64,000 nt of DNA from CAVVWJ01 sp965652025 (GTDB lineage Bacteria > Gemmatimonadota > Gemmatimonadetes > Gemmatimonadales > GWC2-71-9): positions 68,349-132,348 of the forward strand of contig CBFGTM010000002.1 in NCBI GenBank assembly GCA_965652025.1, in the 5' to 3' direction. Below are positions 8,223 to 16,732 of this stretch, piece by piece. The notes under the pieces were generated by a model, which was not told the origin of the DNA, searched no databases, and worked only from the letters and a program-made list of their open reading frames with translations. Each line of letters starts with the position of its first letter. Within the stretch, counting starts at the first letter, position 1. The position numbers and the translations under genes were made by a program.

Positions 8223-9419
8223 GTGAACCAAGCCTTCATCACCGCCGCCGTGCGCACTCCGGTAGGTCGGGCCGGAGGGGCGTTGGCCGAGATTCGTCCT
8301 GACGATCTGGCCGCGACCGCCATCCGGACCCTGGTCCAGCGCAGCAATCTCCCACCGTCCCAGATCGATGACGTGATCCTGGGATGCGCCAACCAGGCTG
8401 GCGAGGACAATCGCAACGTGGCGCGCATGGCTTTGTTGCTGGCGGGCCTCCCGGTCGAGGTACCAGGTCTGACGGTGAACCGGCTCTGCGGCTCCGGACT
8501 CCAGGCGGTTGCCTCCGCTGCCCAGACGATTCGGGCCGACGAGGGCAGCGTGTTCGTGGCCGGAGGGGTGGAGAGCATGACCCGCGCTCCCCAGGTCATG
8601 CTCAAGAGCGGGCGTGCCTGGGATCGTTCTCCGCCGGTCGTTGCGGATTCGACTGTGGGATGGCGCTTCGTGAATCCCCGGATGCCGCCGGATTGGACCA
8701 TCTCGCTGGGAGAGACCGCCGAGCGGGTCGGAACGCTCTACCACATCGGCCGACGAGAACAGGATGAATTCGCCCTGGCCAGCCAGCGAAAGGCCGAGGC
8801 CGCGGTGGCGGCGGGTGTGTTCGATGATGAGCTGGTGGAGGTCGAGGTGCCGTCGTCATCCGGCACGACGACGGTCTGCCGAGACGAAGCTCCCCGGCCC
8901 GGCCTATCCATTGATAGCCTGGGGCGACTGAAACCCGCGTTCGTCCGGGATGGGACCGTCACCGCAGGAAGCTCGAGCGGGATCAACGACGGCGCTGCCG
9001 CGCTGTCCGTCGTGAGCGCCGATGCCCTGGACCGTCTGGAGCTGCGGCCCATGGCGAGAGTCGTCGCCACGGCAGTGGCGGGAGTGGACCCGAGCTGCAT
9101 GGGTCTTGGCCCGGTACCGGCTACTCGAAAGGCGCTGAGCCGCGCTGGCCTCACGGTTGCGGACCTCGACCTCATCGAGCTGAACGAGGCCTTTGCCGTC
9201 CAGGCGATTGCCTGTATTCGCGAGCTCGGCTTGCCAGAGAAACGGGTGAACATCTACGGTGGGGCCATCGCGCTGGGTCACCCCCTCGGTGCCAGCGGGG
9301 CGCGGATCCTCACCACCCTGGTGCACGCCCTCAGACGCACCGGGGGCCGCTATGGTCTAGCGACGATGTGCATCGGGGTCGGTCAGGGCATCGCCGTGGT
9401 TGTTGAGTCCGCTGGGTAA
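8223..9419 (+). CDS. Acetyl-CoA acyltransferase, 3-oxoadipyl-CoA thiolase type
   Basis: Thiolase-fold enzyme of 398 residues that would cleave a 3-oxoacyl-CoA with CoA. The acylated Cys89 lies in NRLCGSGLQ; NEAFA, GGAIALGHPLGASGAR (active-site His near 353) and MCIGVGQG (Cys383) complete the site. The stretches CANQAGEDNRNVARMALLLA and GWRFVNPRM resemble PcaF/PaaJ 3-oxoadipyl-CoA thiolases more than biosynthetic PhaA, so a role in aromatic or dicarboxylate breakdown is the better guess. Start GTG 8223 is conventional, though its Shine-Dalgarno is weak. The 3' end runs 63 bases into the convergent phosphatase gene. The CoA-transferase genes at 15045-16732 are a plausible partner. Confidence 0.9.
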   Translation: MNQAFITAAVRTPVGRAGGALAEIRPDDLAATAIRTLVQRSNLPPSQIDDVILGCANQAGEDNRNVARMALLLAGLPVEVPGLTVNRLCGSGLQAVASAAQTIRADEGSVFVAGGVESMTRAPQVMLKSGRAWDRSPPVVADSTVGWRFVNPRMPPDWTISLGETAERVGTLYHIGRREQDEFALASQRKAEAAVAAGVFDDELVEVEVPSSSGTTTVCRDEAPRPGLSIDSLGRLKPAFVRDGTVTAGSSSGINDGAAALSVVSADALDRLELRPMARVVATAVAGVDPSCMGLGPVPATRKALSRAGLTVADLDLIELNEAFAVQAIACIRELGLPEKRVNIYGGAIALGHPLGASGARILTTLVHALRRTGGRYGLATMCIGVGQGIAVVVESAG

Positions 9420-11066
9420 CAGCATCTCTCGAAGCACCCTGCCCTGCGAGCCCGCCGGCGGACCCATGCCCAACAACGCTGAGAGGGTCGGCGCGAGATC
9501 GGCGACCGCCACCGGGTCCTGGTAGGTGCCCGGAGCGACACCCGGCCCGAGCCAGAGCAAGGGAACGTGGGTGTCGTAGGTCCAGGGAGAGCCATGATTG
9601 GTGCCATCCGGACTACCCCCCACGACGAGGTATGGAGCCAGCTCGTAGTAGAGCTGCCCACTTCGTTCCGGATAGAATGACAGCTCGGACGCCGACGGGG
9701 CCACGTTGCCACGCCGCTGCCCGAGTTCTGCCGCGGCAAGCACCCGGGCTACTCCCGGCACCTTTCGGATTGCCTCCTGGGCCACACGCTCCGCTTCATC
9801 GACCGCTATCCGGCGTCGCTCCAGCTCGGGAAGGTTGAGATAGAGCCAGGGCCAGCCGCGATACAGGATCCAGGCGGGCCGAGTCATCCAGGCTGGACCT
9901 CGGGGCTCGCCGTACCGGGTCCGGAGTGCCTCTTCGGCGGCGGCCGCGATGCCCGCCGGATCGATCCGCGCCGACCGCACCTCCGGGTTGCGCGCTCGGG
10001 TGATCTCCGGCAACGGCGCCACGCCGTGGTCCGAGGTGAGCACGATGAGCACCCGCTCCATCCCGATCTGTTGCTCCAGAAAACCGAACAGGCGTTCCAG
10101 CTCGCGGTCTGTCCTCAGCGTCATGTCCATCATCTCGTGGCTGTCGGGGCCATAGCTGTGCCCCACCGGGTCGTTGGCGGAGAACCCGATGGCGAGCAGA
10201 TCAGGCTGGTCGTCCTGGCCCAGCCGCTCCTGCCGAATCGCTTCGATGGCAAAGCGGACCAGTACCTCATTCTCGAAGGGTGAGGTCTGAAATCCGGTGA
10301 TGAAGTTTCCCAGCGAGGAGCTGCCGCTGCTGAGCCGATGAGGAAAAACTCGGCCCATACCTCCGGGGTTCTCCTCGCCGGAGACATCGTCTCGCCCCAC
10401 CAACCGGTAGGCCGACGCGGGCAGCAGACGGTTCCAGGTACTCCCTCGATACCGCGTCACGGCGCCTGAAGCGTTGAAGCGCTGCACCCAGGCGGGGAGT
10501 TGTTTCATGTAGTACGACGAGGTCACGATAAGGGTGTCCTCGGTCCAGTACGCCGCATCGGCCAGATGGCCACCCAACATGATCGCCGATCGATCCTTCC
10601 CGGCGATCGTCACGATCCGGCTCCGTCCCGCAGTCCTCCGCTTGAGCTCATCGCCGACCGTGGAGTCGACCAGATTTCGGGGCGAGCGGCCCTCCCCATT
10701 TACACCAACAAGCTGGGCAGAGGTATCGGCCGCACAGTACTCCTCGCGTCGCTGGGTCAGGTCGAACCAGTTGTTGGCCACGATTCCGTTCACATTCGGG
10801 TAGCTCCCGGTCAGGATTACGGAATGGCCGGGGCAAGTCTGGGTCACCGCATGCTGATAATGGGCTTCTGTGAAGCTGGCCCCTCGCGTGAGCAGGAGGT
10901 TGAACCCGCCAGGGCTGAAGTAGCGACGGAAGCGCTGAAGGTAGTCCGGTCGGAACTGGTCGATCGAGATAACCACGACAAGCCGCACCGGAGCCCCTGC
11001 GGTTTGGGCATGGCCGGCCGGTACCGAGCCAATCAAGAGCATTCCAAAGGCAAGCTGACGGATCAT
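9357..11066 (-). CDS. Secreted alkaline phosphatase-superfamily enzyme (PafA-like)
   Basis: Metal-dependent phosphomonoesterase/phosphodiesterase of the alkaline phosphatase superfamily, 569 residues with a signal peptide ending near GHAQ (about residue 21). An ISIDQFRPDYL segment supplies the first metal Asp; HAVTQTCPGHSVILTGSYP contains the likely Thr nucleophile; HGIV-like, SANDPVGHSYGPDSHE and LTSDHGVAPL supply later metal ligands. The order matches calcium-activated PafA. ATG 11066 overlaps the upstream stop as ATGA and gives the signal peptide; a longer reading to 11147 adds non-conserved residues. Last gene of the 9357-20991 operon; its 3' end overlaps the thiolase gene by 63 bases. 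Confidence 0.88.
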   Translation of the reverse strand: MIRQLAFGMLLIGSVPAGHAQTAGAPVRLVVVISIDQFRPDYLQRFRRYFSPGGFNLLLTRGASFTEAHYQHAVTQTCPGHSVILTGSYPNVNGIVANNWFDLTQRREEYCAADTSAQLVGVNGEGRSPRNLVDSTVGDELKRRTAGRSRIVTIAGKDRSAIMLGGHLADAAYWTEDTLIVTSSYYMKQLPAWVQRFNASGAVTRYRGSTWNRLLPASAYRLVGRDDVSGEENPGGMGRVFPHRLSSGSSSLGNFITGFQTSPFENEVLVRFAIEAIRQERLGQDDQPDLLAIGFSANDPVGHSYGPDSHEMMDMTLRTDRELERLFGFLEQQIGMERVLIVLTSDHGVAPLPEITRARNPEVRSARIDPAGIAAAAEEALRTRYGEPRGPAWMTRPAWILYRGWPWLYLNLPELERRRIAVDEAERVAQEAIRKVPGVARVLAAAELGQRRGNVAPSASELSFYPERSGQLYYELAPYLVVGGSPDGTNHGSPWTYDTHVPLLWLGPGVAPGTYQDPVAVADLAPTLSALLGMGPPAGSQGRVLREMLLPSGLNNHGDALTDPDAHRR

Positions 11067-13621
11067 GGGCCCCCACGACGGCGAAACTCTTCCCGGGCCT
11101 GCCGGATAGTTGCAATGGCGCTGGTCTTCTCCCCCTCGCTGTTCCAACTGTCGCTGGCGGCGGCAGCTTTCTCCAGCCGGTCGATCCAGGCGAGAAAGTA
11201 CTCGGCATCGGGATGCGAGCGAATCGGCCGGCCGCCCACAATCACGTAGATCGGGCTGGTCGTCGCGTACGGATAAACATCGAGCACCGGATAGGCCGCC
11301 TTGTCACCCCGAGCTCGCAGCAGGTACCAGCCGCTCTCTCGAACGGGGATACGCAGGCTGGTGACAGTCCTGGTTCGGTCGCCTGCGAGCAGAAGCTCGG
11401 CAACAACCTTCCCATTTCGCACCACCTCCAGATGGTCGACCGGCACAATCGAGTGGAGGGTTATCCGGGCAACCAGCTCGCCACCACCCGGAGGCAACTG
11501 CACCTCCTCGCCGAGCGACTTCTTGCCCAGCGAGAACTGAAGTAGCGGACCGTTGGTGGCGAAGCTGCGTCCGGCCTTGAGCGCCGATAGCCAGCGGCGG
11601 TATTCCAGTGGGCGTCCACTCCGGACGAAGACCCGGTTCATTCCGACGGGTCCCCGCAGTGAGGCGAAGTTGGCCATGGCATCAGTGCCTGCGCCGGCGG
11701 GGAGCCGGAACCCGCAGTTGAGGAGCCGGTACCAGACCTGCGCCGTTGCCATGTAGTCGTCCACGAAGCCCAGCGCCTCATAGTAGTCCACCTTCCCGAG
11801 GGCGACATCCACCGGCAGCTCGTGGGTGAGCGGTTTGCTGCTGTCCGCCGGGTCCGGGTGAGCGTCAAAGGGATGGACGTACCCGGTGACGGCTCCCTGT
11901 TCGCGGGCAAAGTCCATAACGGCGGCGTTGGTGGGAAAGAGACTCGCCGCTGCAGTATTCACATAGGCTGCGTACGCTGGGAGCAGGACGTTGCTGCGGA
12001 GCCCCAGCAGACCGATGTGTCCCCAATAGCTGGTGTGGTACTCCTGATCGTGCAGGATGATGGTCTCACGGGTCGAGACGGGGTCCGGCTTGCCGGTGAA
12101 GTAGCCGAGGTCGGGAATCCGCCCTTCCTTATTGACGATCAGGTTCTCGACCAGATGGAGGTCCTCGGCCCGTGCTTGACGGGCGAGCCGCCTCGGGGTG
12201 TTGCGGTAGGCTCCACCGTAGTTCATGTGCACATGGAGGTCGCCGCTGTACCAGCCTGATGCGGGCAGATTCACCACCCGTTGCAACACCACCCGGACTG
12301 GTTTCGGCTCCTGCGGTACCTCGATGCTGCGGCGCCACACTTTGTACTCAGGGCCGCGAGACACTTCCAGCTCTACCCTGCCGACCGGCACCGGGACACG
12401 TGAAGCGCCCATGGTATGGAAATACCCGTACTCGAAGCTCCGCTCCCGGCGATCGAAACCGTCATCGGCATGGCGCCAGGCGTCGTCGGGACCGTAACTC
12501 CTGCCGTCGGCGCCGGTGATCGACACGCGGGCAGGCGTGATCTGACCGGTTACGCCATCCACCACAGTGATCCGAAGCCGCGCCACCCGATCGCGGTACA
12601 CCCGTCGCTCTGGCCGCAGGGTCAGCCGACGTCCGCCCGGAATGTCGAGCAGCCGGATCTCCGTGTTGCCCTGCTCGTTGGAGACGTAGCCAATCCGCTT
12701 GCCATCGGGAGACCAGCGGGGGGCCGTGGCGTCGCCCTGCTCATACGTGAGCTGAAAGGGATCGCCACCCTCAGCGGTCATGAGCCAGAGCTGATGCCAC
12801 TGCCCGCCGATATAGGAGCTGTAGACCACCCGCTTCCCGTCCCGGCCCCAGTCGGGTCGAGCCTTCCAAGTAGTCTCTTCGTAGCGAAGCTCCCGAGGTG
12901 CGGCCCCAGGCTGAGCAGCCATTCGCCAGAAACCGCCCGAGCCCCAGATGTGGCCCCGGTTGGAGATGAAGATCAGCTCCCGGCCGTCTGCCGACCACGT
13001 CGGTGAGAGATACTGATCGTACTCGCCATAGTAGTATCGCGGCAGCCCGCCGGGTCGGTCTTCGGTGATCCGCTCCGGTGAGTCCAGCTGTCCATCCGGC
13101 CGCACGGCCGCAATGAAGATGTGCCAGCGTCCCTGATGGGCAGTGGAGACGAATGCAATGCGTCTTCCATTAGGCGACCAGCGCGGCTCCAGGTTTACTG
13201 CCCCGTCGGAAAGCAGGCGACGAGAGTTCCCGGTGTTCAAAGCCAGCAGGCGAAGCTCGACCGCGTCGTTGTAATAGGACACGTAGATCAGGTGCTCTCC
13301 GTCCGGAGACCAGTCGGGCTGGAAGTCGTATCCCGGGCCCGAGGTGAGCTGCCGTGCCTCGGGGCTGCCAATCCGCTGACGCCAGAGCGAGCCCTGCATC
13401 GAGTAGATCAACTCCCGGCCATCGGGCGACCAGGTGAGCCCGCTGGGCCCGCTGGTCACCTGAGGGAGGTACATCTCGCGGTAGTAGTAGCTGTGGGGAA
13501 CCTTGATCTGACGGAGCACCGGCTGGCGCTGGCCAGCGAGGAGCGTCGGGGCGACGAGCCACCACGTAGCCGCGGCGAGCCTCACCAGACCGGCCAGCTG
13601 CAGATTCGAGCGCGGGATCAT
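11063..13621 (-). CDS. Secreted TolB-type beta-propeller fused to a CehA/McbA-type PHP metallohydrolase
   Basis: An 852-residue exported protein (signal peptide about 1-28, ending near LLAGQ). Residues 50-400 contain repeated WSPDG(R/K) motifs, at least five, typical of TolB/PD40 propeller blades. After an Ig-like linker (about 400-510), residues 510-850 hold a PHP-like hydrolase: SGDLHVHMNYGG (metal His-x-His), GYVHPFDAHPD, and GAGTDAMANF, as in CehA/McbA hydrolases that act on carbamates and amides. Start ATG 13621 overlaps the permease stop (ATGA); longer readings to 14755 run antisense to the permease frame. The substrate is unknown; co-transcription with an amino-acid permease suggests it releases a product that is imported. 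Confidence 0.82.
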   Translation of the reverse strand: MIPRSNLQLAGLVRLAAATWWLVAPTLLAGQRQPVLRQIKVPHSYYYREMYLPQVTSGPSGLTWSPDGRELIYSMQGSLWRQRIGSPEARQLTSGPGYDFQPDWSPDGEHLIYVSYYNDAVELRLLALNTGNSRRLLSDGAVNLEPRWSPNGRRIAFVSTAHQGRWHIFIAAVRPDGQLDSPERITEDRPGGLPRYYYGEYDQYLSPTWSADGRELIFISNRGHIWGSGGFWRMAAQPGAAPRELRYEETTWKARPDWGRDGKRVVYSSYIGGQWHQLWLMTAEGGDPFQLTYEQGDATAPRWSPDGKRIGYVSNEQGNTEIRLLDIPGGRRLTLRPERRVYRDRVARLRITVVDGVTGQITPARVSITGADGRSYGPDDAWRHADDGFDRRERSFEYGYFHTMGASRVPVPVGRVELEVSRGPEYKVWRRSIEVPQEPKPVRVVLQRVVNLPASGWYSGDLHVHMNYGGAYRNTPRRLARQARAEDLHLVENLIVNKEGRIPDLGYFTGKPDPVSTRETIILHDQEYHTSYWGHIGLLGLRSNVLLPAYAAYVNTAAASLFPTNAAVMDFAREQGAVTGYVHPFDAHPDPADSSKPLTHELPVDVALGKVDYYEALGFVDDYMATAQVWYRLLNCGFRLPAGAGTDAMANFASLRGPVGMNRVFVRSGRPLEYRRWLSALKAGRSFATNGPLLQFSLGKKSLGEEVQLPPGGGELVARITLHSIVPVDHLEVVRNGKVVAELLLAGDRTRTVTSLRIPVRESGWYLLRARGDKAAYPVLDVYPYATTSPIYVIVGGRPIRSHPDAEYFLAWIDRLEKAAAASDSWNSEGEKTSAIATIRQAREEFRRRGGP

Positions 13622-15048
13622 CGTGCGGTCCGGCGCCCTCGCCAGTACACCAACCCACCGAGCAGCACGAAGGCGGCCGCCCCGCCGATCACCTTGAGCC
13701 GGAAGATCCAGGGATCCGGCGTATCCGAGGGCGGAATGGTGGCCACCACCATTGCACCCAGAGTGAGCAGCAGACCCGCAGTGCCGGTGAGCATCGAGAC
13801 AACCGGGCTTTCCGACCACCGTCGGGGCCCGGGACTGGGCTCCTTCAGGCTTACGCGGAGATAACAGATGAAGAGGTAGATGTAGGGTATGAAGTAGATC
13901 AGCAGCATCGTGTCGAGCACGATGAGGTAGGCTTTCTCCACCGTGGTCCCCTTGCCCAGCACCGACAGCAGCAGGAAGAGAGTGGCCAGCACCGCCTGGG
14001 TGAGGATGACCACGTACGGTGTCTTCCACCGCGGATGCACCCGGCCGAATGCCGGGGGAAAGTAGCGGTCCAGACCGATGACGAAGGCGACGCGCGCCGG
14101 GCCGGTGAGCCAGGCCCCGATGCCACCGATGGTGCCCAGGACGTAGAGCGCCGCCGCGAGTGGAATCAGCCAGGCCAGTCCGCCAAAGTCGCGGGCCCCG
14201 GCAGCCATGGCCTGGAAGAAGCCGGACACGATATGGACGTCGGAACTCGGCACCAGCCACAGCAGCGAAGCCGTGCCGGCGATGTAGAGGAAGGCGATGA
14301 AGGGCGCGGATACCAGAATGGATCGGGGTAAGGTGCGGCTGGGGTTCTTGATTTCGTCGCCCATGACAGCGCACAGCTCCAGCCCCGCGTAGGCAAACGC
14401 GATCGAAGCCCAGAGGTTGAGCTGGGACATGTCGCTGAAACGGGGGGTAATGGTTTCGAGATTGATGGGGGTGGCCGCGGGACGGGTCAGCGCCGCATGA
14501 AGCCCGAAGCCCACCAGCACCGCGCCCGGCACGTAGGTGCCCACGGCTCCCAGGTTCTGGAGCCAGCGGCCGGTCTTGAGTCCCACCACGTTGACCCATA
14601 CGGCCAGCCACAGCGATGTCAGAGTGGCGGCAAAGATGTAGGTCCAGTTGTCGATCAAGTCCGTCTCGCCCCGGCCGATCACGAAGGTCCCGATCACCGC
14701 GGCCGACATCAGCAGGTTGGGGTAGTAAAGAATGTTGTTGACCCAGTAGGTCCATCCGCAGAGAAATCCGTGTCCTTCCCCGAAGGCACGCTTAGACCAG
14801 AAATAGATTCCGCCCTCATTGGGGAAGCGGGCGGACAGATAGCTGACAGCCATCCCTTGGGGGATGAAAAAAAGCAACGCGGCAAGCACCCACATGGTGA
14901 GCGAGCTGGGACCCGCGGCGGCAGCCGTGGCGGTCCAGCGGAGACTCAGGATGGCGACAATGTTGAACAACACCACGTCTCGCAGCGTGAGCACCCGAGG
15001 CAGCTCGACGTGAGTGGCAGGGGGAGCAGGTGGTGAGATTGTGCTCAT
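13618..15048 (-). CDS. APC-family amino acid permease
   Basis: Inner-membrane transporter of 476 residues with about 12 hydrophobic segments. The first helix region (LRDVVLFNIVAILSLRW) and PNEGGIYFWSKRAFGEGHGF fit the amino acid-polyamine-organocation superfamily; GDEIKNPSRTLPRSI after segment 6 is the conserved APC loop. It overlaps the CoA-transferase B gene and the propeller/PHP gene by 4 bases each. The co-encoded catabolic enzymes imply an amino acid or omega-amino acid as substrate; which one cannot be read from sequence. Confidence 0.9.
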   Translation of the reverse strand: MSTISPPAPPATHVELPRVLTLRDVVLFNIVAILSLRWTATAAAAGPSSLTMWVLAALLFFIPQGMAVSYLSARFPNEGGIYFWSKRAFGEGHGFLCGWTYWVNNILYYPNLLMSAAVIGTFVIGRGETDLIDNWTYIFAATLTSLWLAVWVNVVGLKTGRWLQNLGAVGTYVPGAVLVGFGLHAALTRPAATPINLETITPRFSDMSQLNLWASIAFAYAGLELCAVMGDEIKNPSRTLPRSILVSAPFIAFLYIAGTASLLWLVPSSDVHIVSGFFQAMAAGARDFGGLAWLIPLAAALYVLGTIGGIGAWLTGPARVAFVIGLDRYFPPAFGRVHPRWKTPYVVILTQAVLATLFLLLSVLGKGTTVEKAYLIVLDTMLLIYFIPYIYLFICYLRVSLKEPSPGPRRWSESPVVSMLTGTAGLLLTLGAMVVATIPPSDTPDPWIFRLKVIGGAAAFVLLGGLVYWRGRRTAR

Positions 15049-15827
15049 CGCTTTAGATACAGGCGTTGGGGATCAAGCACCTCACGCAGCAGGTGCAGTT
15101 CGCGTTCGGTCGGCGGGTCCACCTCATCCACCCGAGCTCGGCACCTGAGCGGCCACCCTACTCCTTTCTCGACTTCATCGACCTGAATACCGGGGTAGAG
15201 CGCGGACAGGACCAGCTCGCCGCTCTCCGGCTCCACCTCGAGCAGTGCCTTATCCGTCACGACCCGGGTGGGACCCGCACCCGGCATGCCCAGCTCGCCG
15301 CGGCTGTGCCCCTTGCTGCGGTGTCCCGGGCTGGTGATGAAGTCCACGGCCTCGGGGAACGCTCTCCGGTCCAGCCGACTGACTATTACCGTTCGCCGGG
15401 CGTGGATGGCAATCTCAGCCGCCCCTCCACTCCCGGGCAGGCGTACGGCCGGACGGCTGTAGGGACCGACTACAGTGGTGTTGATGTTGCCAAACCGGTC
15501 GATCTGCGCCCCACCGAGAAACCCGACCTCGATGCGCCCATTCTGAAGCAGGGACTGGAACACATCCGCCATGCTGCAGACCATGAGCGACCCGGTGACC
15601 AGTGCCGGGTCGCCGATCGAGACCGGTAACCGCTCAGGGACCGCTCCGACCGCGCCCGACTCATAAATCAGCACCAAGTTGGGCGCATGGGTGGCCCGGG
15701 CGAGATTGCAGGCCAGATTGGGAAGTCCGATCCCAACAAAGACGACTTCGCCGTCCCGCAGCTCCCGGGCGGCGACGGCAGTCATCATTTCAGCGGGGGT
15801 ATACATCATAGGGACGTCGGTTTTCAA
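15045..15827 (-). CDS. CoA-transferase subunit B (GctB/CatJ type)
   Basis: Beta subunit of a class I CoA-transferase, 260 residues. The motif IYESGAVGA contains the expected catalytic glutamate (Glu56) that forms the enzyme-CoA thioester. GFLGGAQIDRFGNINTT and SPGHRSKGHSRGE match the glutaconate/3-oxoadipate CoA-transferase group. It is coupled to the alpha subunit by a 4-base overlap upstream and to the permease downstream. Likely acid substrates are glutarate/glutaconate or 3-oxoadipate; the family alone does not decide. Confidence 0.92.
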   Translation of the reverse strand: MKTDVPMMYTPAEMMTAVAARELRDGEVVFVGIGLPNLACNLARATHAPNLVLIYESGAVGAVPERLPVSIGDPALVTGSLMVCSMADVFQSLLQNGRIEVGFLGGAQIDRFGNINTTVVGPYSRPAVRLPGSGGAAEIAIHARRTVIVSRLDRRAFPEAVDFITSPGHRSKGHSRGELGMPGAGPTRVVTDKALLEVEPESGELVLSALYPGIQVDEVEKGVGWPLRCRARVDEVDPPTERELHLLREVLDPQRLYLKR

Positions 15828-16732
15828 AACCCATAATTAACCCCCGCACATACCCGCTCGGACGCTCTCAGCCGCTCCAAGTTTCCGCACTTCGCCACAT
15901 AGTCGCTTCTGTCCTGCACTCCGTACACGAATTCGTCCAGATACTCTGCGAGTGCGGCCGGATTGCGCGAGATGGGTTCCCAAGCGATGTAGAAGTCGTT
16001 GTCCCGGTCGTAATAACCCTGGGCGTAAGAGGGGTGCGCACCCCAGGGCTCGACCACGACCGCGTCTACGATAAAACCCGGGATAAGGGTGCGGTTGGGA
16101 TCCGCCCGAATGGTGGACTCGTCTACCAGCTCTTCCACCACCACGATCACCCGGCGGGAGGCAAAGGCAGCCTCCTTCTGCACTCCGATCAGTCCCCAGA
16201 TCTGGGTATTGCCTTCCGTATCCGCCCGCTGCGCATGGATGATGGTGACATCGGGATTCAGTGCCGGCACCGTCGCTAGCATTTCCCCGGTGTAGGGGCA
16301 GCGAACTGTCCGGATGAGCGGATTCACCTCGGGAAGGTCGGTGCCCCTGTAGTTACGCAGGACCCAGAAAGGCAGCCGGGCCGCGCCGGCGCTCAACCGT
16401 GCCACCATCCCGAAGTGAGAGTACTCCTCCAGCTCCAGCGGTGGGGTTCCAGCTTCCACCGCCCGCCGGAATCCATGCAGCGAACCCGCGCCAGGATTCC
16501 CGGCCCAGGAGAAGATCAGCTTCCGGGCGCAGCCGGCAGCGATCATCTGATCGTAGATGAGGTCCGGAGTCAGCCGGCAGAGAGTGAGATCCCGGCGGCT
16601 CTGACGGATGATCTCATGCCCGGCGGCGAAGCAGATCAGATGGGTGAATCCTTCGATGACGACGGTGTCCCCATCATGGACGTGCTGAGACACCGCCTCC
16701 CTCATGCTGACCACCTTCGAGCGAGCGTTCAA
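15824..16732 (-). CDS. CoA-transferase subunit A (GctA/CatI type)
   Basis: Alpha subunit of the same CoA-transferase, 302 residues, somewhat long for the family. Visible features are DGDTVVIEGFTHLI near the N-terminus (glycine-rich CoA-binding start), HAQRADTEGNTQIWG in the middle (a conserved motif in this class) and a long C-terminal extension with AQGYYDRDNDFYIAW as in GctA-like proteins. Neighbouring overlaps are 4 bases each side. With subunit B it would activate a free carboxylic acid produced by the aminotransferase and dehydrogenase encoded upstream. Confidence 0.92.
   Translation of the reverse strand: MNARSKVVSMREAVSQHVHDGDTVVIEGFTHLICFAAGHEIIRQSRRDLTLCRLTPDLIYDQMIAAGCARKLIFSWAGNPGAGSLHGFRRAVEAGTPPLELEEYSHFGMVARLSAGAARLPFWVLRNYRGTDLPEVNPLIRTVRCPYTGEMLATVPALNPDVTIIHAQRADTEGNTQIWGLIGVQKEAAFASRRVIVVVEELVDESTIRADPNRTLIPGFIVDAVVVEPWGAHPSYAQGYYDRDNDFYIAWEPISRNPAALAEYLDEFVYGVQDRSDYVAKCGNLERLRASERVCAGVNYGF

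Noticed and set aside
11063..14755. A single 1230-residue protein covering the propeller/PHP gene and part of the permease region
   Set aside because: The extra N-terminal 378 residues run over the permease in another frame and lack the permease's features; ATG 13621 gives a signal peptide and an ATGA overlap.
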